Of a DNA stretch of 64,000 nt, positions 8,919 through 19,116 are shown in pieces (within the stretch, counting starts at the first letter, position 1; the number at the start of each line of letters is the position of its first letter). Under the pieces are notes generated by a model that saw nothing but the letters and a program-made list of their open reading frames with translations, ran no database searches and had not been told where the DNA came from. Source of the stretch: Veillonella denticariosi JCM 15641 (GTDB lineage Bacteria; Bacillota; Negativicutes; Veillonellales; Veillonellaceae). A program made the position numbers and the translations under genes. The stretch covers positions 434,001 to 498,000 of the forward strand of contig NZ_PPDB01000007.1 in NCBI RefSeq assembly GCF_002959855.1. Direction: 5' to 3'.

Positions 8919-9860
8919 CTACCTCTCTGTAGTAATTTGCCATTCATTCCCATCCGTACTGATGTGGATACGTCCCATCGTATCCGTACGGTAAATAGCA
9001 ATATTGTTTTCCTGCAAGCGACGCAATGTCACATCGTGAGGATGACCATACTTATTATACATGCCATTTGAGATTAATGCACTCTCTGGCTTGATAGATT
9101 TCAAAAAATCTTTTGAACTGCTCGTGCGAGATCCGTGATGTCCTACCTTCAAAATACGTGCAAAAAGCTTGGAATTCAGTTCTTTTACCAATTTTTTCTC
9201 TTCTTGTATTTCTGCATCTCCCGTAAAGAGCATTGAAAATTTGCCGAAAATCAATTTTCCTACAATCGAATTATTATTAAGATCCGGCTCTCCTTTTTTA
9301 TCGGTAAGCATTTCATTCCACGGTGCATAAACTACAAAGACCGCCCCATGTCCAAAATCCACCACATCACCATTTTTTAAAGTCGAGCGTTGAATCTTAT
9401 TTTTTTCAATCCAGCGTTCATAGGTTTTATACATATTGTTATCTACGGCGATACCGTCATCATAAACATGCTCAATAGGCATTGCTTTCGTAATTGCCAA
9501 AAATCCGCCCATATGATCTGCATGAGGATGGGTAATAATTACATTTTTAAGCTTTGTAACCCCCATTGATTTCAGTTGAGCCACGATATTCTCACGATGT
9601 TCTATATCACCGGTATCAATCATACTGTACTCATCACCTATTTTGAGTAAAATGGCATCACCTTGACCGATATCGAGCATATATATATCAAGATGTCCCT
9701 CAGGTGTCGTCGTTTTCGTATCAATTGAATATTCCTTAGATGTTGTTACGGTATTGCTTGTCGCATTGGCGACATCTGTCGACTTACATCCGGCAATGGC
9801 AAAAACAGGAATACATAAAAGCAACAAAAAGGCCAATAAGCGTTGTATTTTATATGTCAT
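8919..9860 (-). CDS. ComEC/Rec2-like MBL-fold hydrolase, secreted lipoprotein
   Basis: A 313-residue protein with a signal sequence and lipobox (FAIAGC, Cys near 25), then a metallo-beta-lactamase domain. The zinc motif THPHADHMGG (about 110-119), the D in DIGQGDAILL, the GDA of LLFTGDAE and the downstream HHGSR are those of the soluble C-terminal nuclease-like domain of ComEC. The membrane channel domain of ComEC is absent, so this is a stand-alone extracytoplasmic MBL protein. It may be a nuclease or phosphodiesterase acting in the envelope; the substrate is unknown. It overlaps the end of the NAD(P)HX repair gene by four bases (ATGA). Confidence 0.9.
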   Translation of the reverse strand: MTYKIQRLLAFLLLLCIPVFAIAGCKSTDVANATSNTVTTSKEYSIDTKTTTPEGHLDIYMLDIGQGDAILLKIGDEYSMIDTGDIEHRENIVAQLKSMGVTKLKNVIITHPHADHMGGFLAITKAMPIEHVYDDGIAVDNNMYKTYERWIEKNKIQRSTLKNGDVVDFGHGAVFVVYAPWNEMLTDKKGEPDLNNNSIVGKLIFGKFSMLFTGDAEIQEEKKLVKELNSKLFARILKVGHHGSRTSSSKDFLKSIKPESALISNGMYNKYGHPHDVTLRRLQENNIAIYRTDTMGRIHISTDGNEWQITTER

Positions 9861-11437
9861 TTCCGTTCTCCCAACAATTCACCAATAACTTGTCCGATAT
9901 GGAGACTTACGTCACTCGGCGTATACCCCCAAGGCCTGTTATCAAATAAGAGATCGGCACTGCGGCTATGTACATAAACTCCTAATACAGCACTATCCTG
10001 CAATGAATAACCTTGACTGATAAAAGCGGAAATAACCCCTGTTAATACATCACCCATACCACCTGTTCCCATTCCGGAATTTCCAATAGTATTGATATAT
10101 ACAGTTCCATCCGGTAACGCCACCAAAGATGGTATACCTTTCAGCACAAGAACAACATTATGGGCCATTGCAAAAGCTCGAGCCACTATTACGTAATTAC
10201 GTTCAATCCACTTGACAGGCATATTGATAAGGCGACTGAATTCACCCAGATGAGGCGTCATCACACATGATGGTATTGATTTTGACACGGAGTATAACTT
10301 ATTAAGATCACCTGATACCACGGCCTCTTGATTTACAATACCTATATGCCCCATTGCGTATAATGCATCTGCATCAATCACCAAAGGATTATCACACATA
10401 GTAAGTACAGATTGGACGAGTGTTTTTACTTCACCGGTACGTCCCAAGCCCGGACCGATGGCAACAACATTACGTTGATGACATAAACCGCTTATATCAG
10501 CCGTTATAGAGGTAACCATAACTTCTGGAATAATGCGGCCTTGCACAATTTTCTGTATCTTTTCAGGTACAGCCAAGGTAGTCTTACCTGCACCGCTATG
10601 AACAGCCGCTTCACCGGCCAACATGGGGGCCCCGACCATATCCCCTGATCCGCCGATAATGAGCAAATTACCGTTTACACCTTTATGAGCCGTATCGGGC
10701 CGATACTCTATTAATAGCTCAGCTAATTCGTTATCAATGGTAAATGTTTGATATCTATCCACTATCATCTGTTGCCATGGAACCCCTAGAGGAGCAACGA
10801 TACAAACTCCTCCGACATTTTTTCCCGGATAAAGCAACAGCCCCTGCTTCATTGCACCGAAGGTAACCGTATAATCACAAGCTAAAGTACCTTCAGAAAT
10901 CTGACCCGTTGTCACATCCAAGCCGGCAGGCACATCAATAGCCCATACATCAAATCCATATTGAGTTCTCATGATATCAATATCATGCAAAATCTCTATT
11001 GTCGAACTTCGTAAAGCACCTTCCAGTCCGGTACCTACCAAGCCCTCCACAACAACGACGGCCTGACTCCAGTCATTAAAATCATCGTATACCTCCACGC
11101 TGCATCCGATGGTCTTACATCGCTTTAACTGACTCTGAAAGAGAGTACTTCCCTTATCAGGATTCCCACAAAGTACAACGCGTACAGGTACACCTTGCTC
11201 CATAAGATGACGTGCCGCAACCAGTCCATCCGTACCATTATTACCGCAACCGCAAAGGAATAACACAAAGCGCCCCTGCATGTTGTTTTCATCCAGCTGA
11301 AGCAAATCATAATTTCCCCACAAGGCATCTACGAGACCTCTGCCGGCATTTTCCATTAATAGCTCTAAAGGAATATCAAAAGTGGTAGGAACAACTTGAT
11401 CAATATATTGTGCATCTTCTCGCGTCAATATGTGCAT
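9857..11437 (-). CDS. nnr: Bifunctional NAD(P)HX epimerase/dehydratase
   Basis: A 526-residue fusion enzyme that repairs hydrated NADH and NADPH. The N-terminal YjeF_N domain (about 1-215) epimerises S- and R-forms and shows CGCGNNGTDGLVAARHL and VWAIDVPAGLD. The C-terminal ribokinase-like domain (about 230-520) is the ADP/ATP-dependent dehydratase and shows GGSGDMVGAPMLAG, NTIGNSGMGTGGMGDVLTG and VYVHSRSADL. The start ATG 11437 has GGAG six bases before it; the in-frame TTG 15 bases upstream is part of that ribosome site. It starts close to the end of acpS, a frequent pairing in Firmicutes. Confidence 0.96.
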   Translation of the reverse strand: MHILTREDAQYIDQVVPTTFDIPLELLMENAGRGLVDALWGNYDLLQLDENNMQGRFVLFLCGCGNNGTDGLVAARHLMEQGVPVRVVLCGNPDKGSTLFQSQLKRCKTIGCSVEVYDDFNDWSQAVVVVEGLVGTGLEGALRSSTIEILHDIDIMRTQYGFDVWAIDVPAGLDVTTGQISEGTLACDYTVTFGAMKQGLLLYPGKNVGGVCIVAPLGVPWQQMIVDRYQTFTIDNELAELLIEYRPDTAHKGVNGNLLIIGGSGDMVGAPMLAGEAAVHSGAGKTTLAVPEKIQKIVQGRIIPEVMVTSITADISGLCHQRNVVAIGPGLGRTGEVKTLVQSVLTMCDNPLVIDADALYAMGHIGIVNQEAVVSGDLNKLYSVSKSIPSCVMTPHLGEFSRLINMPVKWIERNYVIVARAFAMAHNVVLVLKGIPSLVALPDGTVYINTIGNSGMGTGGMGDVLTGVISAFISQGYSLQDSAVLGVYVHSRSADLLFDNRPWGYTPSDVSLHIGQVIGELLGERK

Positions 11438-11438
11438 G

Positions 11439-11810
11439 CTAATCTCCTTCAAAAATAACCGTACTCATCGCATATGATTGGCAATGACTGATAGATACGA
11501 GAATATTCTTGTACCCTTTCTCATCATATATTTCCTTAAATACACCTTGTAAACGAATGAAAGGTGCCCCTAACTTATCATGGGCTATTTCTATATCTAA
11601 CCAGGAACCTCTGCGCAATCCGGTTCCTAAGGCCTTCAGAAAAGCCTCTTTTGCCGTATATATGCCCGCATAAGATTCATATTTGCCTTTATTACGACTT
11701 TCACAATATGCTATTTCAGCCTCTGTAAATAGACGTTCAAGAAACCGGTCAGATTTATTAATCGCATCGGTAATACGTTTAATTTCAATAATATCATTAC
11801 CTAGCCTCAT
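11439..11810 (-). CDS. acpS: Holo-[acyl-carrier-protein] synthase AcpS
   Basis: A 123-residue 4'-phosphopantetheinyl transferase, of usual length. AcpS transfers phosphopantetheine from CoA to a serine of acyl carrier protein, switching it on for fatty-acid synthesis. The magnesium-binding Asp in GNDIIEIKRI and the catalytic Glu in TAKEAFLKALGTG are present, as is the C-terminal VSISHCQSYA. It is the first gene of the acpS-nnr-MBL operon. A TATAAT at roughly 11846-11851 on the minus strand may be its -10 box. Confidence 0.96.
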   Translation of the reverse strand: MRLGNDIIEIKRITDAINKSDRFLERLFTEAEIAYCESRNKGKYESYAGIYTAKEAFLKALGTGLRRGSWLDIEIAHDKLGAPFIRLQGVFKEIYDEKGYKNILVSISHCQSYAMSTVIFEGD

Positions 11811-11858
11811 ATATGCCTCCTATATACACTAATAATTTTATTATACACGTATAATAGA

Positions 11859-11903
11859 AGAAAAAAAAATTCCGACCCCATTGGTACAACAGGATCGAAA
11901 TTT
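11859..11903 (-). terminator. Rho-independent terminator after the 12.1 kb orphan gene
   Basis: On the minus strand AAATTTCGATCC pairs with GGGTCGGAATTT (two G-U pairs), followed by a run of eight or nine T. It lies about 190 bases beyond the stop of the orphan gene and just before the acpS leader. Confidence 0.8.
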
Positions 11904-12092
11904 ATATGGTGTCAGATCATCTTATATTCATAATACCTATAATATATCTGACCCGTTCATTATAACAAAGTTAATTCTATGAGGCAATCATAAAATATAA
12001 AATAAATCCATAGCAATATGTAAATCTATATATTACTAATTATTATATAAACTAGATAATCGATTATCAACATATCCGAATATAGCAATAGA
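11904..12092. other. AT-rich untranslated region
   Basis: No open reading frame or known RNA recognised. There are AT-rich repeats and a long-range TCAGAT/ATCTGA complementarity (about 11923-11952) that may fold, but nothing that supports a call. It would be the 3' untranslated part of the orphan transcript. Confidence 0.4.
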
Positions 12093-12884
12093 TTATGCCC
12101 GTGTATCGAACGGTAATTTAGGAACTCCGTAAATCTGCACCTTTCCCTTATAATTTACGGCTACATACATGATCCCCTTCCGATAATCCATATCTTCAAC
12201 CTCCATACCGCTGGTATATGGCATAATACTTTGAACATCACCGCCTTTATTTACAAAAACAAATGACGACAAAGTTGTAAAAATGGTACTGCCATTATGA
12301 GCATAAGCCCCATTATTATTTAGATTGCTATGTTGGGCATTGATTCTAGCAGAACGTAATCGTTTAAACCGTGCATCATAATAATTAATAGTTCGATATG
12401 TATTGGTTAAAGGTAAAATGGATACAAATTGATTCAATTCAGTATCATAAGCCAGATTAAAAACTTTATCACTCAGTTTGATCGGACTTTCCACCTCTAA
12501 TGTATCCGCATTGATGGGCGTCACCATATAACCATTAACTATCGCATTGGTAGTATAGAGCTTATTCGTCTTCGGATTATAGGTCAATGTATTCATGTGT
12601 CCTAAATTATTTTTATCTTTATATTCATAACGATTAACGACGTTAAAATTGCTCGGATCCAATTCATAAATAATCTGTTTTGTACTCTCTTCGTTAATGC
12701 ATGCTAACACGAACACATCTTTCTTCGAATTATAACAAAACCCCTGACATTGATTAACGCCTTCATTTAAAGGTACTGTTGCTAATAACTTTAACGACAT
12801 AGGTGTTTGAACCTCTGATACACGACGCTCCACAGTCGGCATCATTATTAACGTATTAATATAATCTAAAATTGCCTGATCCAT
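12093..12884 (-). CDS. Orphan protein of unknown function, beta-propeller-like
   Basis: I do not recognise the family. The 263 residues have no signal peptide and no membrane segment. After a helical N-terminus (MDQAILDYINTLIM) the protein looks all-beta, with repeated units of the type x-F-C-Y-N-S-K-x-D-V-F, L-T-Y-N-P-K-T-N-K-L-Y, L-A-Y-D-T-E-L-N-Q-F and M-D-Y-R-K-G-I-M-Y spaced some 45-60 residues apart. That spacing and the Tyr-Asn-Pro-Lys-x-Asn turns recall WD/YVTN-type or phage-tail beta-propellers. ATG 12884 has a GAGGAG site. It stands alone between its own terminator and a tRNA-Leu gene, so it may be an acquired gene. Function unknown. Confidence 0.6.
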   Translation of the reverse strand: MDQAILDYINTLIMMPTVERRVSEVQTPMSLKLLATVPLNEGVNQCQGFCYNSKKDVFVLACINEESTKQIIYELDPSNFNVVNRYEYKDKNNLGHMNTLTYNPKTNKLYTTNAIVNGYMVTPINADTLEVESPIKLSDKVFNLAYDTELNQFVSILPLTNTYRTINYYDARFKRLRSARINAQHSNLNNNGAYAHNGSTIFTTLSSFVFVNKGGDVQSIMPYTSGMEVEDMDYRKGIMYVAVNYKGKVQIYGVPKLPFDTRA

Positions 12885-12976
12885 AAATACTCCTCATTAA
12901 ATTCAAACTAAAGCATTTAACATAAAAACTAATAAGAACTAATAAATCCAATGAAATATATAAGAATTTAATATAT

Positions 12977-13011
12977 AAAAATAGGCGGCAAGACATAAAG
13001 CCTTACCGCCT
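12977..13011 (-). terminator. Terminator of the tRNA-Leu transcript
   Basis: On the minus strand AGGCGGTAAGGC pairs with GTCTTGCCGCCT around a five-base loop, followed by TTTTT. It begins six bases after the tRNA CCA end. Confidence 0.92.
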
Positions 13012-13016
13012 AAGTT

Positions 13017-13100
13017 TGGTGCCGGAGGTGGGACTTGAACCCACACGGTGTTACCCGCTTGATTTTGAGTCAAGTGCGTCTGCCATTCCGCCACTCCGGC
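13017..13100 (-). tRNA. tRNA-Leu (anticodon CAA)
   Basis: The 84-base minus-strand sequence starts GCCGGAGTGGCGG and ends CTCCGGC-A-CCA with an encoded CCA. The seven-base acceptor arms pair perfectly. The anticodon stem-loop CTTGA-CTCAAAA-TCAAG gives anticodon CAA, reading UUG. A long variable arm (GGGTAACACC region) identifies a class II tRNA, and the T-arm GGGTTCAAGTCCC is standard. It is a single tRNA with its own promoter and terminator. Confidence 0.97.
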
Positions 13101-13117
13101 ATTTCGGAACATTTGTA

Positions 13118-13146
13118 ATTATACCTAAACGCCCAAATGATGTCAA
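13118..13146 (-). promoter_or_regulatory. Consensus promoter of tRNA-Leu
   Basis: On the minus strand TTGACA (13146-13141), a 17-base spacer and TATAAT (13123-13118): an exact match to the sigma-70/sigma-A consensus. Transcription would start about ten bases before the tRNA 5' end. Confidence 0.93.
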
Positions 13147-13153
13147 TATATTT

Positions 13154-13915
13154 TTATTTTTTATATAAAATTTTTTGAACAGCTTCCATATCCGAATCGG
13201 ATTGTTGTTTCCATGTCAAAGCTACAGCAGTGATATAACCCTTTCGAGCATACTCCACATCAGTCGGAACAGCCTCCGCACCATAATCCAGTTCACCGGC
13301 TAACCAGTAATAATCCTGACCTCTCGAATTAATACGAGCATCAATGATATTACTATAAGTTTGTAAGCCTTGACTCACTATTTTAAAATGATCCCAATCA
13401 CATACACCTCTTAGTGGAAAGTTCACATTCAACAATCCCGGAAACTGACCGGACACATAGATTTTTTCTATCAAATCATGAATAAATGGATGCATCTCTT
13501 CCGCTCTTTCCGTGGAGTAACGCTCCACGGATAATGCCAATCCTGGAATACCGTAAAAACAACTCTCCATAGCCGCTGATACTGTTCCTGAATACAGCAC
13601 ATCGGAACCTAAATTGAAGCCATGATTAATGCCTGAAACAACTAAATCGGGTATATCATCCGTTAATAAATAACTCAAACCGAATTTCATACAATCCGAC
13701 GGAGTCCCTGTTAGTGCATAGAGGCGAGGATTTTCATCCTCGCCATTATAAGCATCTAACTTTAAAGGATTTTCCGTAGTCAATGCATGTGATTTGGCAC
13801 TTTGCTCCACAGCAGGTGCCACAACGGTAATGCGATAAAACTGTCCTAAATAATCAGCCAAATTACGTAAGCCACCGGCTAATATACCGTCATCATTACA
13901 CATTAAAATATGCAT
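13154..13915 (-). CDS. surE: 5'/3'-nucleotidase SurE
   Basis: A 253-residue SurE-type metallophosphatase that dephosphorylates nucleoside monophosphates (and may act on polyphosphate). The metal-binding motif MCNDDGILAGGL is at the N-terminus, followed by PAVEQSAKSHALT, GTPSDCMKFG, VSGINHGFNLGSDVLYSGTVSAAMES and LNVNFP, all family hallmarks. It is the last gene of the guaB-to-surE run, 17 bases after the glycosyltransferase gene. It is about the usual length. Confidence 0.95.
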   Translation of the reverse strand: MHILMCNDDGILAGGLRNLADYLGQFYRITVVAPAVEQSAKSHALTTENPLKLDAYNGEDENPRLYALTGTPSDCMKFGLSYLLTDDIPDLVVSGINHGFNLGSDVLYSGTVSAAMESCFYGIPGLALSVERYSTERAEEMHPFIHDLIEKIYVSGQFPGLLNVNFPLRGVCDWDHFKIVSQGLQTYSNIIDARINSRGQDYYWLAGELDYGAEAVPTDVEYARKGYITAVALTWKQQSDSDMEAVQKILYKK

Positions 13916-13932
13916 ATCTACTCCTGAAAAGT

Positions 13933-15198
13933 CTATTTTCTACTCTTTTTATTCATGTCGCCCATACGAGTCAATTTGACATCATATAAGCCTACCGCAC
14001 GTGTATGCTGCGTATGAGACCACACCTTATTATGCCGTCTGAAAAAGCCCAAAATATTAACGGGAATCCACGAATATACAAATAAAGGATATAACAAATA
14101 ATAGAGCCAGATCTTAGGCGGCACCTTAATTTTTAACAATACTACAAGCGGAAACAGGTATTGTCCCACACCGATAATGGTCCATACAGACATCGGTAAA
14201 ATCTGATAAAGAATATTGGTATAAATAGGTATATACGCATTAATATAAGATAACACTAAATATATAGTAGTCATCAATAAGAAATACGGTTGACTCACCT
14301 GAAATATACCGTCCAAAATCATAAGATTTCCCGTTTTAATGCCTATAGCAAACAGCTTTGGTATATACCGCCCTGCACAATCAAACTGACCTTGTGCCCA
14401 TCGTAAACGCTGCTTGCAAGATGCCATCATGGTCGTTACCTTTTCATCATATACGATAGCATCATGAGCCCAGCAGGTACGAACACCGTGAGTCAATAAT
14501 TTCATGGAAAACTCCATATCTTCCGTCAAGCTGTTACAATCCCACCCGTATTCTCTGATAACAGACGTACGAATACACATGCCGGTTCCACCTAAAGCAG
14601 TAGATAAGCCAACCCGATATTTTGCCAAATGCCACATATGATTAACCATCCAGAAAGCGATGGAAAATGTACCTGCCACCCAGGAATCTGTAGGATTCTT
14701 AGAGTTAAGATATCCTTGAATAACGGACTCGCCCTTCTCTAAATGATCATTCATTTCTAACATAAATTGAGGATGTACTAAATTATCGGCATCAAAAACA
14801 AGAAATGCATCATAATGAGTATCCATTTTCTCAACGCGGTCAAACATCCATCCCATGGCATACCCTTTGCCGACCTCATCTCTGTTGACGCGCACATGCA
14901 CATTGGCACCTGCCGCTTCCGCAACCTCTGCAGTCTTATCGGTACAGTTATCAGCTACAACAAAAATATCATATAGTTCATCAGGATAATTCAAGCCACG
15001 TAAATTTTTTACCAGCTCTCCCACTACAGTTTCCTCATTATGTGCACATACCACAATGGCAAAAGAATTCTTCGGCGTGTAATTTTTATGTACCCCTGAC
15101 CGCCACATACCAATAACGGCTAGTACAAAATAATAAATCGTATAAATCACGATTATTACCTGCATAGGAATCAATAATAGATCCAGTAGGTAATTCAT
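13933..15198 (-). CDS. Membrane glycosyltransferase, family 2, processive type
   Basis: A 421-residue inner-membrane GT2 enzyme. A membrane segment near residues 5-30 is followed by the catalytic domain with AHNEETVVGELV, the DxD motif in VFDADN, the acceptor-site TEDMEF and the QxxRW motif in KQRLRWAQGQ, which marks polymer-forming or lipid-glycosylating GT2 enzymes. Four or so hydrophobic segments close the protein (about 285-400). Start ATG 15198 has GGAGG eight bases before it. The donor sugar and product are unknown; neighbours (PE synthesis, WecG/TagA-like enzyme) suggest envelope glycan or glycolipid synthesis. Confidence 0.85.
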   Translation of the reverse strand: MNYLLDLLLIPMQVIIVIYTIYYFVLAVIGMWRSGVHKNYTPKNSFAIVVCAHNEETVVGELVKNLRGLNYPDELYDIFVVADNCTDKTAEVAEAAGANVHVRVNRDEVGKGYAMGWMFDRVEKMDTHYDAFLVFDADNLVHPQFMLEMNDHLEKGESVIQGYLNSKNPTDSWVAGTFSIAFWMVNHMWHLAKYRVGLSTALGGTGMCIRTSVIREYGWDCNSLTEDMEFSMKLLTHGVRTCWAHDAIVYDEKVTTMMASCKQRLRWAQGQFDCAGRYIPKLFAIGIKTGNLMILDGIFQVSQPYFLLMTTIYLVLSYINAYIPIYTNILYQILPMSVWTIIGVGQYLFPLVVLLKIKVPPKIWLYYLLYPLFVYSWIPVNILGFFRRHNKVWSHTQHTRAVGLYDVKLTRMGDMNKKSRK

Positions 15199-15217
15199 AC
15201 TAATATCCTCCACACAC

Positions 15218-15889
15218 CTATTTACGCACTATATTTATGGCCGAGTTACAAAGCCCAAACAACACATACCCGGCGAAAATCATAACAGCCCATGTATGCC
15301 AGTCATACACGAGACATGCTACTACAAAAACTAAGGTAACGGCAATTGCGATGTAGTTAATGCGCACCGCACTATGACCTTTAAAATCAGGATATTTTAC
15401 TTCGCTAACCATGAGAATACCCACACAAATCATGGCTACCGCAAGCACAAGCTGAGGCACCGACACACCACACAATACATACGTTGCCGCCAAACAGCCG
15501 GCCGCAGGAATCGGTAACCCCTCAAAATATCCATGAACTTCATCAGTTTTAATGTTAAAACGAGCTAAGCGAAAGGCTCCCAAAACGGCAAATGCCAAAA
15601 GTGGTATATACGCTACCCATCCTAAACCGAATAATTCCTTCGTATATAACATATAGGCAGGAGCCACACCAAATCCGACTACATCGGATAAAGAATCCAA
15701 TTCGCGTCCCATAGGACCTGCTACGCGCAATGCACGTGCTACACGACCATCAAGGCCATCTGCGGCCAAAGAAAGCAAAATACATATAGCTGCCGCAAAT
15801 GAATTCCCTGTAGCAGAGAAAGTGATACTGATAACACCAAATGCTAAATTAGCAGCGGTAAATAAATTAGGAATAACAGACTTATTCAT
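15218..15889 (-). CDS. pssA: CDP-diacylglycerol-serine O-phosphatidyltransferase
   Basis: A 223-residue polytopic membrane protein of the CDP-alcohol phosphatidyltransferase family, making phosphatidylserine from CDP-diacylglycerol and serine. The signature DGxxARxxxxxxxxGxxxDxxxD is complete (starting ADGLDGRVARAL, about residues 42-66). Roughly six to eight hydrophobic helices follow. Its start overlaps the end of psd by eight bases, and that partner enzyme decarboxylates its product, giving phosphatidylethanolamine. This is the Bacillus-type PssA, not the E. coli type. Confidence 0.95.
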   Translation of the reverse strand: MNKSVIPNLFTAANLAFGVISITFSATGNSFAAAICILLSLAADGLDGRVARALRVAGPMGRELDSLSDVVGFGVAPAYMLYTKELFGLGWVAYIPLLAFAVLGAFRLARFNIKTDEVHGYFEGLPIPAAGCLAATYVLCGVSVPQLVLAVAMICVGILMVSEVKYPDFKGHSAVRINYIAIAVTLVFVVACLVYDWHTWAVMIFAGYVLFGLCNSAINIVRK

Positions 15890-16523
15890 GACGCAACCTC
15901 CCTATAACGGTATCTCCGCCCGTAATATGTTGACCTTTTTCCACGAACAACTCTACATCCTTGTCCATATACAGCTCAGTACAAGAACCGAATTTTATCA
16001 TTCCGTACAATTGTCCACGCTCAAGCATACTGTCAAGATCTGTCCAAGATACGATGCGTCGAGCTAAAAGCCCTGCAATTTGTGTTACCAATACAGCAGT
16101 ACGATCATTTTCGATACAAATTGTATGTCGTTCATTTTCAAACCCTACATCTTCTTTAAAGGCAGGCAAAAAACTTCCCATCGTATAATGACGATATGTA
16201 ATCTTTCCGCCGATAGGTGCTCGGTTTGCATGTACGTCAAATACGGATAAGAATATGGTAACTTTTTTACATTCCCGATGTAGATATATATCTTCATAAA
16301 CATCTGAAATATCCATGATTTTACCATCCGCAGGGGATAGAATTAAATCCGGATCTTGAGGGATAACGCGTTTTGGATTTCTGAAGAAATTGATAAAAAA
16401 TAAAGCCAAGATAAAAGGAATAATAGCGATAATATAATATCCAAAAAACGCCAATACCGCTGAAAGAACGAGCATAGCACCAATCAGCGGGAACCCTTCT
16501 TTTATAATTGGTCCTGTAGGCAC
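15882..16523 (-). CDS. psd: Phosphatidylserine decarboxylase, short type
   Basis: A 213-residue proenzyme of the short Psd family. The self-cleavage site Gly-Ser in MIKFGSCTELYM (about 178-180) would yield the pyruvoyl group of the alpha chain. Two N-terminal hydrophobic stretches (about 12-45) anchor it. ILSPADGKIMDIS and SVFDVHANRAPIGG are typical. It starts at GTG 16523, with GGAG nine bases before it. With pssA it forms phosphatidylethanolamine, a main lipid (and plasmalogen precursor) of Veillonella-type membranes. The archaetidylserine decarboxylases are close relatives, but context favours PS. Confidence 0.93.
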   Translation of the reverse strand: MPTGPIIKEGFPLIGAMLVLSAVLAFFGYYIIAIIPFILALFFINFFRNPKRVIPQDPDLILSPADGKIMDISDVYEDIYLHRECKKVTIFLSVFDVHANRAPIGGKITYRHYTMGSFLPAFKEDVGFENERHTICIENDRTAVLVTQIAGLLARRIVSWTDLDSMLERGQLYGMIKFGSCTELYMDKDVELFVEKGQHITGGDTVIGRLRHE

Positions 16524-16537
16524 AATTCAACACTCCT

Positions 16538-17260
16538 CTATTTATTTCTAATAACCGTCCACATAAACTTAGGAATAGCCAACATTCGGCCGATCCGTTT
16601 AGGTTCTAAATATAATCGATACAACCATTCAAGTCGATTTTGCTGCATCCAATGTGGAGCCCGAGGAATATTACCGGCCAGAACATCAAATGATCCTCCG
16701 ATACCGATAGCTACCACACCATCGAGATGACTCAAATTTTCTGAAATCCATTGTTCCTGTTTTGGAACACCTAAAGCAACAAATACAAGCTTGGCTTTGG
16801 AATCACCAATGGCTTTTATGATTTTCTGTTCTTCTATGCTATCGAAAAATCCATCATGAATTCCGACAATATTCAAAGGACCGATTTCAGCAGATAAATT
16901 ATCAATCGCTCGCTGAGCAACACCTGGTGCCGCCCCTAAGCAGTATACAGGAATTTGATGAGTCGCCGCAACCTTAAATAATTCCTTCGTTACATCCACA
17001 CCGGTCACACGTTCCGGTACATGTTCACCGTTACGCTCTGCAGCCCATAAAATGCCAGCCCCATCCGGTACGACAAGACTAGCATTATTCAATATGGTAT
17101 GCAATGTAGGATTTTCATTTGCCAACATAACCATTTCTGCATTAGCCGTTGCTACTAAATGTAGCCCCGGCTCTGCAGTTAGTTGTAAAATACGTTGAAC
17201 CGCCTCATTCATTGTTAAACAATCAATAGGCACAGACAAAACAGAAATACGTTTACTCAA
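16538..17260 (-). CDS. WecG/TagA/CpsF-family glycosyltransferase
   Basis: A 240-residue GT26 enzyme that adds a sugar (ManNAc or ManNAcA in known members) to a lipid-linked GlcNAc acceptor at the inner membrane. Diagnostic stretches are VVPDGAGILWAA, ERVTGVDV, the GAAPGVAQRA loop, VALGVPKQEQWI and GIGGSFDVLAG. It starts with TTG 17260, with GGAG seven bases before it. It lies between guaB and psd in one operon. The exact polymer (teichoic-acid-like, ECA-like or capsule) cannot be told from sequence. Confidence 0.9.
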   Translation of the reverse strand: MSKRISVLSVPIDCLTMNEAVQRILQLTAEPGLHLVATANAEMVMLANENPTLHTILNNASLVVPDGAGILWAAERNGEHVPERVTGVDVTKELFKVAATHQIPVYCLGAAPGVAQRAIDNLSAEIGPLNIVGIHDGFFDSIEEQKIIKAIGDSKAKLVFVALGVPKQEQWISENLSHLDGVVAIGIGGSFDVLAGNIPRAPHWMQQNRLEWLYRLYLEPKRIGRMLAIPKFMWTVIRNK

Positions 17261-17272
17261 TGTAATACTCCA

Positions 17273-18801
<1,529 letters not shown>

Positions 18802-18803
18802 CT

Positions 18804-18989
18804 TTAGCGTTCAGACCGCAAAATGCCGCCTTCCATATAATCATCTTTTTTCATATCTACGAAGATTACCTTTACCGCATCTGCCGGAACCTTAACGATT
18901 TCCACGGCTGCCTTCGTAATAGCTTCACCTAACTGTTTTTTCTGTTCTTTTGTACGCCCTTCAACGAGCTCTACATGAATAAGTGGCAT
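18804..18989 (-). CDS. 4-oxalocrotonate tautomerase family protein
   Basis: A 61-residue protein starting MPLIHVELVEGRT. Removal of Met leaves the N-terminal proline that is the general base in this superfamily, so ATG 18989 (GGAGG six bases before) is chosen over an in-frame codon 12 bases upstream. A conserved Arg (R11 region, GRTKEQK) and hydrophobic TKAAVEIV helix match. Members form hexamers or trimers and tautomerise small keto-enol acids; in Firmicutes their natural substrate is usually unknown. It is monocistronic, with its own promoter and strong terminator. Confidence 0.92.
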   Translation of the reverse strand: MPLIHVELVEGRTKEQKKQLGEAITKAAVEIVKVPADAVKVIFVDMKKDDYMEGGILRSER

Positions 18990-19028
18990 AGTTACCTCCA
19001 TAGATGAAAGAAATAAATTGTTTGTTCT

Positions 19029-19057
19029 ATTATACGGTATGAAGAACTGTTACACAA
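19029..19057 (-). promoter_or_regulatory. Promoter of the tautomerase gene
   Basis: Minus strand: TTGTGT (19057-19052), a 17-base spacer and a perfect TATAAT (19034-19029), about 40 bases before the ATG at 18989. Confidence 0.75.
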
Positions 19058-19116
19058 GGGGCAAAGCCAGATAAAATCTATATTATTGCCACTTATGAAC
19101 TTATAACTTCTACCTC

